From: Akkermansia sp.
GTDB taxonomy: Bacteria > Verrucomicrobiota > Verrucomicrobiia > Verrucomicrobiales > Akkermansiaceae
Reading direction: 5' to 3'
Assembly: GCA_017477935.1 (NCBI GenBank)
Contig: JAFVIC010000056.1
Location: 1 to 58,573 of the forward strand
DNA: 58,573 bases
This document shows positions 15,259 through 23,235 of this stretch, piece after piece. Within the stretch, counting starts at the first letter, position 1; every line of letters begins with the position of its first letter. The notes beneath the pieces were generated by a model, which did no database searches, had not been told where the DNA came from, and saw nothing but the letters and a program-made list of their open reading frames with translations. A program made the position numbers and the translations under genes.

Positions 15259-15286
15259 TTGCAATATGACGCGAATGGTGTAGAAT
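15259..15286 (+). promoter_or_regulatory. Promoter of the SurA-like gene
   Basis: TTGCAA (15259-15264), 16-bp spacer, TAGAAT (15281-15286). The -10 ends 10 nt before ATG 15297, giving about 4 nt of leader. The ATG at 15285 lies in the -10 and is excluded. Confidence 0.55.
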
Positions 15287-15296
15287 GCTTGCATAT

Positions 15297-16328
15297 ATGA
15301 AGTACCTCAGCCGTTCCGTAGCTCTGTTGTTGGCTATATTCTGCCTGTGCCCGTGCGAGGCCGACGCACAGGGTCGCAAATCAGCCCGGCCCAAGACCCC
15401 GCGTATCGTCAACCGCGTTGCTGCGACGGTAAACGGTCGGCCGATTACATCGAGCGAAGTACGAGCACGCCTGGCACCGTATGTGCGCGAGCTCTCCATG
15501 CTCTATCCTCGCCAGGGTCCCCGTTTCAATGCCGAGCTGCTGAAGGCCAAGAAAGCCGTGCTCAACGAACTGATTGAGCGTGAGCTGGTGCTCTGCGAGT
15601 TTGAAACCGCCGGGCTGATGATACCTGAAGGTGCTGTGAATGAGGAAATCAACCGCCGCGTGCTGACGATGTTCAACGGCAATCGCGATAACCTGCTGGA
15701 CAATCTGCGCAAGAGCGGCATGACCTTCAGTGAATACCGCGACTCCGTACGCCGCGAACTTACGGTAATGGCCATGCGCAACTCCCGATATGAGCGAGGT
15801 ATACCCCCCACCCCCGATGAAATCCGCGCGGAGTACCAGGCGACCAAGTCCGACTACCGCGACATGTCCAACGACTCCATCCGTTACGACAAGATTTTCA
15901 TTCCCGCACAGAACCCGGACGACCCGAACGCCACGCCCGAGATGCAGTTTGTGCTGGCTGAACAGGTGGCCAAGGCTATTCAATCCGGCGAGATTTCGTT
16001 TGAAGATGCCGCACGCCAATACTCGAAAGACATGCACGCGCAAGACGGCGGCAAATGGCCCTACCTCAAGCGCAAAGATTTGGCGGTCGAGTTCGCTAAC
16101 ATCGTGTTCTCGCTGCCGCATGGCAAGCTCACCGGTCCCCTGGTTGACCGCATGGGGTTCACCATCGTGCGCGTGACCGGCAAGCGCCTGGCCCCTGCTC
16201 CCTCGCTGAATGCCCGCGGTATCAAAGAGCGTGTGGATGACTCCGTGCGCCGTAAAAACAATGAGCGCCGCTACCGCGCCTGGGTTGAGCGCCTGCGCGA
16301 AAAAGCTATCATTCGCACCTACATCTGA
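15297..16328 (+). CDS. SurA-like periplasmic peptidyl-prolyl isomerase
   Basis: A 343-residue protein with a signal peptide (MKYLSRSVALLLAIFCLCPC, cleavage near ADA-QG). A SurA-type N-terminal chaperone domain occupies about 35-160 (RVAATVNGRPITSSEVRARL, then LNELIERELVLCEFE). A PPIC/parvulin-like rotamase domain lies at about 185-295 (KIFIPAQ, FEDAARQYSKDMHAQDGG, FSLPHGKLTGPLVDRMGFTI). A charged C-terminal helix follows. It should assist folding of outer-membrane and secreted proteins. Monocistronic with its own terminator. Confidence 0.9.
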   Translation: MKYLSRSVALLLAIFCLCPCEADAQGRKSARPKTPRIVNRVAATVNGRPITSSEVRARLAPYVRELSMLYPRQGPRFNAELLKAKKAVLNELIERELVLCEFETAGLMIPEGAVNEEINRRVLTMFNGNRDNLLDNLRKSGMTFSEYRDSVRRELTVMAMRNSRYERGIPPTPDEIRAEYQATKSDYRDMSNDSIRYDKIFIPAQNPDDPNATPEMQFVLAEQVAKAIQSGEISFEDAARQYSKDMHAQDGGKWPYLKRKDLAVEFANIVFSLPHGKLTGPLVDRMGFTIVRVTGKRLAPAPSLNARGIKERVDDSVRRKNNERRYRAWVERLREKAIIRTYI

Positions 16329-16351
16329 TGTGCTGCCGAGTGCAGACCTTT

Positions 16352-16392
16352 GCAAAACCCCGCAATTTTGCTTGCAAATTGCGGGGTTTTGC
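16352..16392 (+). terminator. 17-bp perfect hairpin terminator
   Basis: Perfect 17-bp stem (16352-16368 with 16376-16392, 7-nt loop) with A-rich start and TTTT near the end, 24 bp after the SurA-like stop. It also supplies a TTGCAA at 16372-16377 that may act as -35 for the next gene. Confidence 0.85.
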
Positions 16393-16409
16393 GTTACCCT
16401 TGGGGCGCG

Positions 16410-17486
16410 ATGAACATCAAACTGTTTAAGGATCTTTGCGAGGCGACCGGTGCATCCGGTTTCGAGTACGGCATTCGTGACCTCATCATTCAGGAGATGA
16501 CGCCCCTGGCGGACTCCATCACCGTCGACAACATCGGCAACGTCACAGCCCTCATCAAGGGCAAGAGCAGCGAAAAGAAGATTATGTGCGCCGCTCACAT
16601 GGACGAAATCGGCTTCATTGTGCGCCATATCGACGACAATGGCTTTATCCGCATTCTGCCCCTGGGCGGGTTTGACCCCAAGACCCTCACCGCTCAGCGC
16701 GTTATCGTGCACGGCACCAAAGACCTGCCCGGCTGCATGGGCGTGAAACCCATTCACGTGATGAGCCCCGAAGAGCGCAGCAAGATGCCCGCTGTCACCG
16801 ACTACGTGGTCGATGTAGGCCTGCCCAAAGAAGAGGTCGAGAAGTATGTATCGCTGGGCGATTCCATCACCCGCGTGGGCGACCTCATCGAAATGGGTGA
16901 TTGCCTGAATGTAAAGAGCATTGACAACCGCGGCGGCTGCTACCTGCTCATCGAGGCCATCCGCGCCATTCTTGCTGCCGGCGAGAAACCCTGCTACGAC
17001 CTCTACGCCGTCTTCTCCGTGCAGGAGGAAGTGGGCCTTCGCGGTGCCCAGGTGGCCACCCAGGCCATTCAGCCCGATTTCTCATTCGCGCTCGATGTGA
17101 CGATTGCGTTCGACACCCCCGGCTCCGGCAGCCACGACAAGTGCACCGTGCTCGGCAAGGGTACCGCCATCAAAGTGTACGATGGCACACTCATCACCGA
17201 CAACCGCATGGTCAAGTTCATGCAGGCCCTCTGCGAAGAGAAGGAAATCCCCTACCAGCTTGAGCTGCTCGCCGCCGGCGGGACGGATGCCGGCGCCATG
17301 CAGAAGTTCTGCGCCGGCGGTTCCGTGGCCGGTGCCGTTTCCATCCCCGTGCGCAATGTGCACCAGAGCATTGAAATGGCCCACAAGGTGGACATTCAGG
17401 CCAGTGTGGATTTGCTGGCAGCCTGCTTCTCCTCCCTCACCCGCTGGGACTGGAGCTGGGAGCGCAAGGTGCGCACGCTGGCTTAA
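16410..17486 (+). CDS. M42-family metallo-aminopeptidase
   Basis: A 358-residue dinuclear-metal peptidase (FrvX/TET/glucanase family). The full metal set is visible: H63 (AAHMDEIG), D172 (SIDNRGG), the catalytic E206 and metal ligand E207 (SVQEEVGLRG), D229 (ALDVTI) and H318 (RNVHQS). These enzymes form large cytosolic tetrahedral complexes that trim peptides. The ATG at 16410 starts the family-typical NIKLFKDLCEATGASGFE. The terminator hairpin lies in the upstream extension, which argues against an earlier start. Confidence 0.93.
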   Translation: MNIKLFKDLCEATGASGFEYGIRDLIIQEMTPLADSITVDNIGNVTALIKGKSSEKKIMCAAHMDEIGFIVRHIDDNGFIRILPLGGFDPKTLTAQRVIVHGTKDLPGCMGVKPIHVMSPEERSKMPAVTDYVVDVGLPKEEVEKYVSLGDSITRVGDLIEMGDCLNVKSIDNRGGCYLLIEAIRAILAAGEKPCYDLYAVFSVQEEVGLRGAQVATQAIQPDFSFALDVTIAFDTPGSGSHDKCTVLGKGTAIKVYDGTLITDNRMVKFMQALCEEKEIPYQLELLAAGGTDAGAMQKFCAGGSVAGAVSIPVRNVHQSIEMAHKVDIQASVDLLAACFSSLTRWDWSWERKVRTLA

Positions 17487-17529
17487 GCGCAGCGCGACCG
17501 GCGTACCCGTAACGCCATTTACTCTCATA

Positions 17530-17567
17530 CCCCGAGCCCACCGGTGTGGGACTCGGGGTTGTTGTTT
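17530..17567 (+). terminator. Terminator of the M42 peptidase gene
   Basis: CCCCGAG-CCCAC / GTGGG-A-CTCGGGG hairpin (17530-17541 with 17546-17558) followed by TTGTTGTTT. Confidence 0.75.
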
Positions 17568-17605
17568 ATCACCCCCTGTTGGCACTGCCCGACAAATGAC
17601 AATTT

Positions 17606-17911
17606 AGCGAAGTGAGGGCGAGCGATAGAGAGCGGAATTTTGAGTCCGTAGGACGACAGAAAATAGCCGGAGCCGAAGCTGCGTCAGCAGCGAAGTCTCC
17701 GGTAGCAAGCGAAAAACATATCGGAGCCCCGCCGGATGGCGGGTCGACAGAAGGCCGCCGCATGGGATTGAGCCTCGGCCATCTGTCGGCCCTCCGCGTT
17801 CCGCGTCGGGGCTCTCGTTTTTATCATTCTTCCCGGTGGTTTCGCTGCTGACGCAGCTCCACCACCGGCTACTATCTGCCGCCCCTCACGGGGCTAACCC
17901 CGGACTTCGCA
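17606..17911 (+). mobile_element. Complete copy of the dispersed hairpin element, MITE-like
   Basis: A non-coding 306-bp element. It begins AGCGAAGT and ends ACTTCGCA (7-bp terminal inversion) and is bracketed by a 12-bp direct repeat AAATGACAATTT (17594-17605 and 17912-17923). Inside, an 18-bp segment near 17679-17696 pairs with its reverse complement near 17840-17857, and GAGCCCCG/CGGGGCTC form an inner stem. Related copies are at 1-350 and, inverted and diverged, at 58414-58573. Either a miniature inverted-repeat transposable element or a repeated structured RNA would fit. Confidence 0.75.
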
Positions 17912-17958
17912 AAATGACAATTTTCCGCCACAGTCAAAGCGAACGGGAACTTTTAGCC

Positions 17959-17987
17959 TTGCCTTTTCGGGGACCCGGTGGTACCAT
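17959..17987 (+). promoter_or_regulatory. Leaderless promoter
   Basis: TTGCCT (17959-17964), 17-bp spacer, TACCAT (17982-17987), then 6 nt to the ATG at 17994. The predicted +1 is the A of the start codon. Confidence 0.5.
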
Positions 17988-17993
17988 GGCAGC

Positions 17994-18599
17994 ATGAATA
18001 AGATTTTCTTTTCGCTTTTGCTGCTGCCGATTCTCTTCCTGAACCTGGTAAGGGCCGATGACCGGACAGACAAACTCTTTGACGGTCTGCTGCAGGTAGG
18101 AGTACAGGCCCTGAAATCCCATCAAGAGCAACATGCCGTCAAAACCGGCAAACAGGCTGCAACGGCCACCGAGGCTCAGCCCGAGGCTACCCCCACCCAG
18201 CCGGAGAAACGCACCTGGCGCGACCGCGGGCGGGAGGCCATCAGCACACTCGTCACCGGCACGGCCGATGGGCTGGGCGACAAGCCGCTTTCCGAGGTGC
18301 TCGCCGGGGCGTTCAAGGGAGCAGTTGACCAGCTCATCAACGAATACAAAGAGCAGTACAAGCAAGAGGGGCGCGAATACGCACAGGAAGTCGGCGACAA
18401 GATTGTGACCCGCGTGATAAACGACCCCAAGATTTCCCATTCCATCTACTCTCTCCAGGCGCTCTGCTGGGGGGTGATCATCTACCTCACCATCGTGACC
18501 ATGATTATGGTTTTCAGCCTGCTGCACCTCAAGCGCACCAACAACAAACTGCTGACGGCGGTAGAGGAGCTCAAGGCTACCATCAGGCAACGGGGTTAA
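17994..18599 (+). CDS. Secreted or periplasmic protein with C-terminal membrane anchor, unknown
   Basis: A 201-residue protein: signal-like N-terminus (FFSLLLLPILFLNLVRA), a soluble helical domain (25-145) with a Thr/Pro/Glu linker, one transmembrane segment at about 160-182 (LCWGVIIYLTIVTMIMVFSL), and a basic helical tail. No family recognised. It converges on, and overlaps by 17 bp, the next minus-strand gene. Confidence 0.75.
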   Translation: MNKIFFSLLLLPILFLNLVRADDRTDKLFDGLLQVGVQALKSHQEQHAVKTGKQAATATEAQPEATPTQPEKRTWRDRGREAISTLVTGTADGLGDKPLSEVLAGAFKGAVDQLINEYKEQYKQEGREYAQEVGDKIVTRVINDPKISHSIYSLQALCWGVIIYLTIVTMIMVFSLLHLKRTNNKLLTAVEELKATIRQRG

Positions 18600-19260
18600 G
18601 CGCCCGCAGCACCGGCTCCACATCATCCTGTGCCGCTGCCGGGTAAATGTAGAGCGTGCCATTGCGCCACAGGCACAGGGCATCTACCCCACAAGCAGTG
18701 AAATCGGGTGAAACAGTGAGCTGATGTTGCCTGCAAATCGCGGCCACCTCGCTATCACGCAACTCAACCCCACGCGCCGACCAGAGCAACAGCACCCAGC
18801 AGCCCTCCGACTGTGGGTACAGGGCGACCTCCCGGGCGCCCGAATGGTCCAGACAATCAGCCACAACCCCGCCCTCGCCAATCGGCTCGGGGTCAGTCAG
18901 GCGCGAGTTCATGGCCAGCGCCATAGCCTCAGCAGACATCGCCCATGGGAGGCGGGCCTCACCCAGGGGGCGTGCAGGCAGCGAGGCCAGCCGCGCAGCA
19001 CGACGGCAACGGGGCTCGTTCACCCCTTCGAAGGGCAACATCAACAGGCAAACATTAAACAACAACATCCCCTGCAACACACAGGCATAGCGCAACTCGA
19101 ACCACTCTCGCGGCAGATAAAAGGCCGCACACAGCGCCATAGCCACACAGCCCAGAGTCGCAGCATACACCCACCTGCGCGCCAACAACGGGCGCTGTAC
19201 CCACCACCACAGCGCCGCAATCGCCGCCGTGAGCAGTAAAATCATGAAATCAGCCGGCAT
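18583..19260 (-). CDS. Membrane protein of unknown function
   Basis: A 225-residue protein (ATG 19260) with three hydrophobic segments in the first 80 residues (MILLLTAAIAALWWW, YAATLGCVAMALCAAFYL, LQGMLLFNVCLLMLPF) and a soluble C-terminal domain of about 140 residues. No motif recognised. It follows the SDR gene: the SDR stop at 19266 supplies the G-rich sequence before this ATG, so they are likely coupled. Confidence 0.7.
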   Translation of the reverse strand: MPADFMILLLTAAIAALWWWVQRPLLARRWVYAATLGCVAMALCAAFYLPREWFELRYACVLQGMLLFNVCLLMLPFEGVNEPRCRRAARLASLPARPLGEARLPWAMSAEAMALAMNSRLTDPEPIGEGGVVADCLDHSGAREVALYPQSEGCWVLLLWSARGVELRDSEVAAICRQHQLTVSPDFTACGVDALCLWRNGTLYIYPAAAQDDVEPVLRALNPVA

Positions 19261-19265
19261 AAACC

Positions 19266-19979
19266 TCAACCTTTCTCCAACCGCCAGCCATGCTCTGCGT
19301 GATAAATCATCTGCCGGGTCATACCGCCGTCGATACAGATATTCTCACCGGTGATGAAAGCGGCGTGCTCCGAGCAAAGGTAGAGCACCATGTGCGCGAT
19401 ATCCTCAGGGCAGCCAACCCGACCGGCGGGGTGCTGGGCAGCATCCGCCCCACTGTAAACGGCACCCTGAGTTTCAATCCAACCGGGGGAAACGGAGTTC
19501 ACCCGCACGCGGCCGGCCAAAGAGACGGCCAGAGCATGAGTCAGCGCAGCGATACCGCCCTTGGCCGCGCTGTAGCACTCCGTACCCGGCATACTCATGC
19601 GGTCGCGGGTGGAAGATATATTCACGATGGCGGCCCCGGGGGAAAAATGGTTCATCAGCAGTCGGGTGAGCATGTAGGGAGCAGCCACCCCCACCTGTAA
19701 CGCGTAGTTGAACTCCTGCCAGCTGCAATCGGGCAGTCCCTTGAAAAGCGGTGCGGCATTGTTAATGAGGTAGTCCACCCGCCCGTAATCAGCCACCACC
19801 TTATCGCAGAAACAGCGCAGGTCAGCCTCGCAGGCCAAATCACCCACAAAGTAAGGGTTCGGCTGCACATCAAACAGGCACACATGCGCCCCCGCCGCCG
19901 CGAACATCTCCGCTATGCAACGGCCAATCCCCTGCACCCCACCGGTCACAATGGCAACTTTGTCGGCAAACTCTCTCAT
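19266..19979 (-). CDS. Short-chain dehydrogenase/reductase
   Basis: A 237-residue classical SDR. The NAD(P)-binding TGGVQGIG is near residue 11, NNAAP follows the third beta strand, and the catalytic Ser (IVNISSTRD) and YxxxK (YSAAK) are present. DVQPNP after the second strand has an acidic residue, favouring NAD over NADP. The substrate is unknown. The ATG at 19979 (MREFADK) is chosen because the ATG at 19988 lies inside the promoter -10. Confidence 0.9.
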   Translation of the reverse strand: MREFADKVAIVTGGVQGIGRCIAEMFAAAGAHVCLFDVQPNPYFVGDLACEADLRCFCDKVVADYGRVDYLINNAAPLFKGLPDCSWQEFNYALQVGVAAPYMLTRLLMNHFSPGAAIVNISSTRDRMSMPGTECYSAAKGGIAALTHALAVSLAGRVRVNSVSPGWIETQGAVYSGADAAQHPAGRVGCPEDIAHMVLYLCSEHAAFITGENICIDGGMTRQMIYHAEHGWRLEKG

Positions 19980-19986
19980 GAGCGAC

Positions 19987-20016
19987 ATCGTAGCACAACC
20001 GCCCCCGACAAGTCAA
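19987..20016 (-). promoter_or_regulatory. Promoter of the SDR gene
   Basis: TTGACT (20016-20011), 18-bp spacer, TACGAT (19992-19987) on the minus strand, ending 7 nt before ATG 19979, so the transcript is probably leaderless. Confidence 0.5.
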
Positions 20017-20081
20017 CCCGGAATATGCCCGGCACAGGGCAACAGGGATGATTGACAATCCGCATTTTCCATTATTTCGGC

Positions 20082-20110
20082 TTGACTATGGGGCAACCCG
20101 TAAATATAAT
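20082..20110 (+). promoter_or_regulatory. Strong leaderless promoter of a lipoprotein gene
   Basis: TTGACT (20082-20087), 17-bp spacer, TATAAT (20105-20110), then 9 nt to ATG 20120. This is close to the sigma-70 consensus and predicts a 2-3 nt leader. Confidence 0.75.
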
Positions 20111-20119
20111 ACCCCTACC

Positions 20120-20812
20120 ATGACCTCCCGCCCACTTACCCCGCTGCTTCTCTGTGCGCTGTGCGCCCTGTCCCTGAGTTCATGCCGCCTGGCGCTGCAT
20201 ACACTGCCGGATTCCGTCGGTCGGCAGGATTTCGAAACCCGGGATACCGACAAGGCCAGCGTGTACCGCTGTGACGGGGTGCTCTATGTCGCCATGGAAG
20301 GCTACTACAGGCGCCCGTCTGCCGGTCTGGTGGAAGGGTATGATTTGAAAGGAGGTGATTGGGACCTCTGGCCTGAGCTGAAAACCGATAAAAAACCGGC
20401 AGAAAAATACTTCTACATACCAATGAGCGAACAGCTGGTGTACGAATGGAACAAGCGCAACAAAGCGACAGCCCGACTGAGTTTCGAGCGCTATGTGCCC
20501 GGCGTGCTGACGGAAGAGGAGATGAAGCAAAAACACCCTCAGCGCGTGGCTCAGGGAAAAGTCAGCGGCAAACTGCCCAATCTGTTGGAAAACGGTGCCA
20601 CACAGAGGAGCTTCAGCCACTACGCCCTGAAACCCATCACCATACCACTGGAAATAGTCGACGCTGTTTCTGTCGTTCCGCTGACCGGAGCCGTTATCGC
20701 AGCAAGCGCTGTATCTGCCGCCATCCTGATTCCGGCCACGCAGATTGAGCAGGTTTTCGAAAGCGAGCAACCGCCGACCGCTGCCGGTGAGCCGCAGGCG
20801 AATACCCCCTGA
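20120..20812 (+). CDS. Lipoprotein of unknown function
   Basis: A 230-residue protein with a lipoprotein signal peptide; the lipobox SLSSC puts the lipidated Cys at residue 22. A soluble middle part is rich in aromatic and charged residues. A C-terminal hydrophobic region (IPLEIVDAVSVVPLTGAVIA and onward) may contact the membrane. The layout resembles the lipoprotein at 54034-54705, including a late HYALKPITIPLE-like stretch before the hydrophobic part, so they may be distant paralogues. Start set by the promoter. Confidence 0.8.
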   Translation: MTSRPLTPLLLCALCALSLSSCRLALHTLPDSVGRQDFETRDTDKASVYRCDGVLYVAMEGYYRRPSAGLVEGYDLKGGDWDLWPELKTDKKPAEKYFYIPMSEQLVYEWNKRNKATARLSFERYVPGVLTEEEMKQKHPQRVAQGKVSGKLPNLLENGATQRSFSHYALKPITIPLEIVDAVSVVPLTGAVIAASAVSAAILIPATQIEQVFESEQPPTAAGEPQANTP

Positions 20813-20979
20813 GCCGGCACCGTCAGCCACCGGAGCTGTCACAGATAGCAGAAGAAAACGCAGATTTTACTTGCAATCTGCGCAGGATTGTGATATTAGC
20901 AAAAAATCGCTTACGCTGTATTACATGAACAGCTGCGGCACTCACGCCGAAAGATACTCTCACACATCACATTACGCAC

Positions 20980-21636
20980 ATGGCAACCAGCAAGAAATCC
21001 ACGGCTTCAGCCGACAAGGCAAAACCCGCAAAAGCAAAGACCACCAAGGCCACCGAGAAAAAGCAGGAACCCGTCCGCAAGCCCGCTGCCAAAGAGGTTC
21101 TCACCCCCGAGGAGAAAGCCCGCAAGGCCAAACTCAAGGAGACGCTCGCCCTGCTCAAGGCCGATCCCGAGTGGCCGGCCTTCCTCGAAGCCCGCAAACA
21201 ATCCCTGCTCGACCTGCGCGATAAACTGCTGCCCAACATGCAGGACGTCACACGCGACCACCTGCGCAGTGGTGCCTCGAACGTCTCCTCATCCTCCGGC
21301 CAGCACATCGGCGATGCCGGGAGCGAGGCCGAGGTGCGCGACCTTACCCTGCGCCTGCTGGGCAAAGACCGCGAACAGCTCTTTGAGATAGACGCCGCCC
21401 TGGAGCGCATTCGCCTGGGTTACTACGGCATCTGCGAAATCTCGCTCGAACTCATCCCCAAGAAACGCCTGGAAGTGCGCCCCTTCTGCCGCCTGACCGT
21501 GAAATGTCAGGAGGAATTCGAGAAAAAATACGGCTCATACGCCAGCTATCTGGCCAAAAAATCGGACGACGTGGGCTATTCCGGGCTGCAAAATGACATG
21601 GAAAGTGTTTTTGCGCTTGACGAATCCGAAGAATAG
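20980..21636 (+). CDS. TraR/DksA-family protein with degenerate zinc finger
   Basis: A 218-residue protein. The first 60 residues are Lys/Ala-rich and resemble a histone-like tail. A coiled-coil region follows, then the DksA C-terminal signature EIDAALERIRLGYYGICEIS. Of the usual C-x2-C-x17-C-x2-C zinc site only C152 and C176 align; positions 155 and 173 are Ser and Thr, with an extra C170. Family members bind the RNA polymerase secondary channel. A divergent verrucomicrobial DksA is the best reading. The rpmG promoter -35 lies in its last codons. Confidence 0.85.
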   Translation: MATSKKSTASADKAKPAKAKTTKATEKKQEPVRKPAAKEVLTPEEKARKAKLKETLALLKADPEWPAFLEARKQSLLDLRDKLLPNMQDVTRDHLRSGASNVSSSSGQHIGDAGSEAEVRDLTLRLLGKDREQLFEIDAALERIRLGYYGICEISLELIPKKRLEVRPFCRLTVKCQEEFEKKYGSYASYLAKKSDDVGYSGLQNDMESVFALDESEE

Positions 21637-21644
21637 TGTAGAAT
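21617..21644 (+). promoter_or_regulatory. Promoter of rpmG-rpsR
   Basis: TTGACG (21617-21622), 16-bp spacer, TAGAAT (21639-21644). The -35 is inside the 3' end of the TraR/DksA gene. The leader is about 26 nt. Confidence 0.65.
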
Positions 21645-21676
21645 AGGCGCCCGCAAGTCAACATTAATCACCGAAT

Positions 21677-21850
21677 ATGCCTAGAGATATCATCATCCTG
21701 GAATGCACGGAGGCCAAGGCCGAGGGTAAGACCCCCTCTCGCTACGTCACCACCCGCAACAAGAAGAGCCAGCGCACCCCCGGTCGTCTGGAGAAGGTTA
21801 AGTTCAACCCCTTCCTGAAGCGCCGCACCCTGCATCGCGAGATGCGCTAA
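21677..21850 (+). CDS. rpmG: 50S ribosomal protein L33
   Basis: A 57-residue L33: [20 protein letters not shown], then [11 protein letters not shown] and the C-terminal [14 protein letters not shown] are typical. Only one of the Cys residues used by zinc-binding (C+) L33 is present, so this is a C- type. It precedes rpsR by 31 bp in a small ribosomal-protein operon. Confidence 0.96.
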   Translation: MPRDIIILECTEAKAEGKTPSRYVTTRNKKSQRTPGRLEKVKFNPFLKRRTLHREMR

Positions 21851-21881
21851 ACCGCCGCAACACCAGTAAGATTACAGCATT

Positions 21882-22127
21882 ATGATTACCGAATTCAAGA
21901 GCGTTGAGCGTCGTATCCGTTTCCGCACCTGCAACAAGACAATGCCCCGTCGTCGCATTGACATCCCCGCCGGTGCCGTTGATATGTGCAACCCCGAGTT
22001 CCTTTCCAAGTTCACCTCCGAGACGGGCAAGATTCTTCCCCGCCGCGTGACCGGCGTATCTGCCAAGATGCACCGCAAGATTACGCGCGAGATTCGCCGC
22101 GCTCGTGCCGTGAACCTGCTCCCCTGA
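21882..22127 (+). CDS. rpsR: 30S ribosomal protein S18
   Basis: An 81-residue S18. The conserved core appears as the strand pair around [19 protein letters not shown] and [20 protein letters not shown], followed by [10 protein letters not shown]. It binds the 30S platform with S6. In this window it pairs with rpmG rather than with rpsF-ssb. Confidence 0.96.
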   Translation: MITEFKSVERRIRFRTCNKTMPRRRIDIPAGAVDMCNPEFLSKFTSETGKILPRRVTGVSAKMHRKITREIRRARAVNLLP

Positions 22128-22182
22128 TTTGAAATCTCCGAATATAGAGGAGTTCTCGACGGCAGATTGTCGTTGATTAAAA

Positions 22183-22228
22183 GGGAGCTTGTATGCTGCG
22201 AAAGCACCTGCAAGCTCCCTCTCTTTTA
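22183..22228 (+). terminator. Terminator of rpmG-rpsR
   Basis: GGGAGCTTG/CAAGCTCCC stem (22183-22191 with 22211-22219) followed by TCTCTTTTA; a smaller inner hairpin sits in the loop. Confidence 0.8.
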
Positions 22229-22249
22229 TGTTACCGAGTTCCACCGGCC

Positions 22250-23038
22250 ATGCAAGAGCTCAAAGACACTCAGAACGAACGCGACACGCGCCAGATTTCC
22301 ATCGACCGCGTGGGTGTGCGCGGCGTGCGCTACCCCATCATAGTGAGTGACAAAGAGCAGCGCACCCAGTCCACCGTTGCAACACTGGCGCTCATGGTCG
22401 ACCTGCCCGAGCAGTACAAAGGCACCCACATGAGCCGATTTGTGGAGGCCCTGCACGAGCACCGCCGCTACCTGGATGTACATTCTGCGGTGCGGCTCCC
22501 CGCACGCCTGCTGCGCAAACTACCCGCCCAGCGCGCCCGTGTGGAGATTGAGTTTCCCTTCTTCCGCCTGAAAAAAGCCCCGGTTACGGGCATGGAGGGC
22601 ATGATGGATTATGACGTGCGCTTTGTCATCGATGCCGAGCGCAATCAACCGGGCACCTTCACGCTCACGATCAAGGTGCCTGTTACAACCCTTTGCCCCT
22701 GCTCGAAGGCCATGAGCGAGCACGGGGCGCACAATCAGCGCGGGGTTGTGACCTATTCGGTGCGTTTCTCCGGCACAGCTGTGTGGATTGAAGACCTCAT
22801 CGATTTGGTGGAGGGTTGCGCCAGCTGCCAGCTCTACAGCCTGCTCAAGCGCCCGGATGAAAAATACGTGACCGACAAGGCCTACGACAACCCTGTTTTC
22901 GTTGAGGATTTGGTGCGCAATGTCGCCGTGGCCACTGAGCGCTACAACGCCTTCTCCTGGTACCGAATCGAGGCTGAAAACTTTGAGTCCATTCACAACC
23001 ACAGCGCCTACGCCTGCGTGGAGCGCACACTGGGCTAA
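22250..23038 (+). CDS. folE2: GTP cyclohydrolase FolE2 (type IB)
   Basis: A 262-residue enzyme that makes dihydroneopterin triphosphate from GTP for folate (and possibly queuosine). The FolE2 signatures are clear: RGVRYPIIV, KGTHMSRFVEAL, PVTTLCPCSKAMSEHGAHNQR with the metal-binding Cys, and FESIHNHSAYA near the end. FolE2 uses metals other than zinc more readily than FolE, which suits zinc-poor habitats. ATG 22250 gives the usual length; the earlier ATG at 22193 lies in the terminator hairpin. Confidence 0.95.
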   Translation: MQELKDTQNERDTRQISIDRVGVRGVRYPIIVSDKEQRTQSTVATLALMVDLPEQYKGTHMSRFVEALHEHRRYLDVHSAVRLPARLLRKLPAQRARVEIEFPFFRLKKAPVTGMEGMMDYDVRFVIDAERNQPGTFTLTIKVPVTTLCPCSKAMSEHGAHNQRGVVTYSVRFSGTAVWIEDLIDLVEGCASCQLYSLLKRPDEKYVTDKAYDNPVFVEDLVRNVAVATERYNAFSWYRIEAENFESIHNHSAYACVERTLG

Positions 23039-23235
23039 GCCCCCGAGGGGCGAAATAACAGCCCCCTTCCCTTTGCAACCGCGCCGGCAGCTGCCTTCAA
23101 CAGCAAACCTGCACCTCAACTATCGGAATGCAGGCCATATTTTAACAACTCCCTTTATTACGTTTTGCAGGAATTTCAACGCAATTACCCACCCTAACAG
23201 AAAAACCAACATTCCGAAACCGGCCTGAGGCTAAA

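Noticed and set aside
15381..16757. 458-codon frame antisense to the SurA-like and M42 genes
   Set aside because: Spans two real genes and the strong terminator between them.
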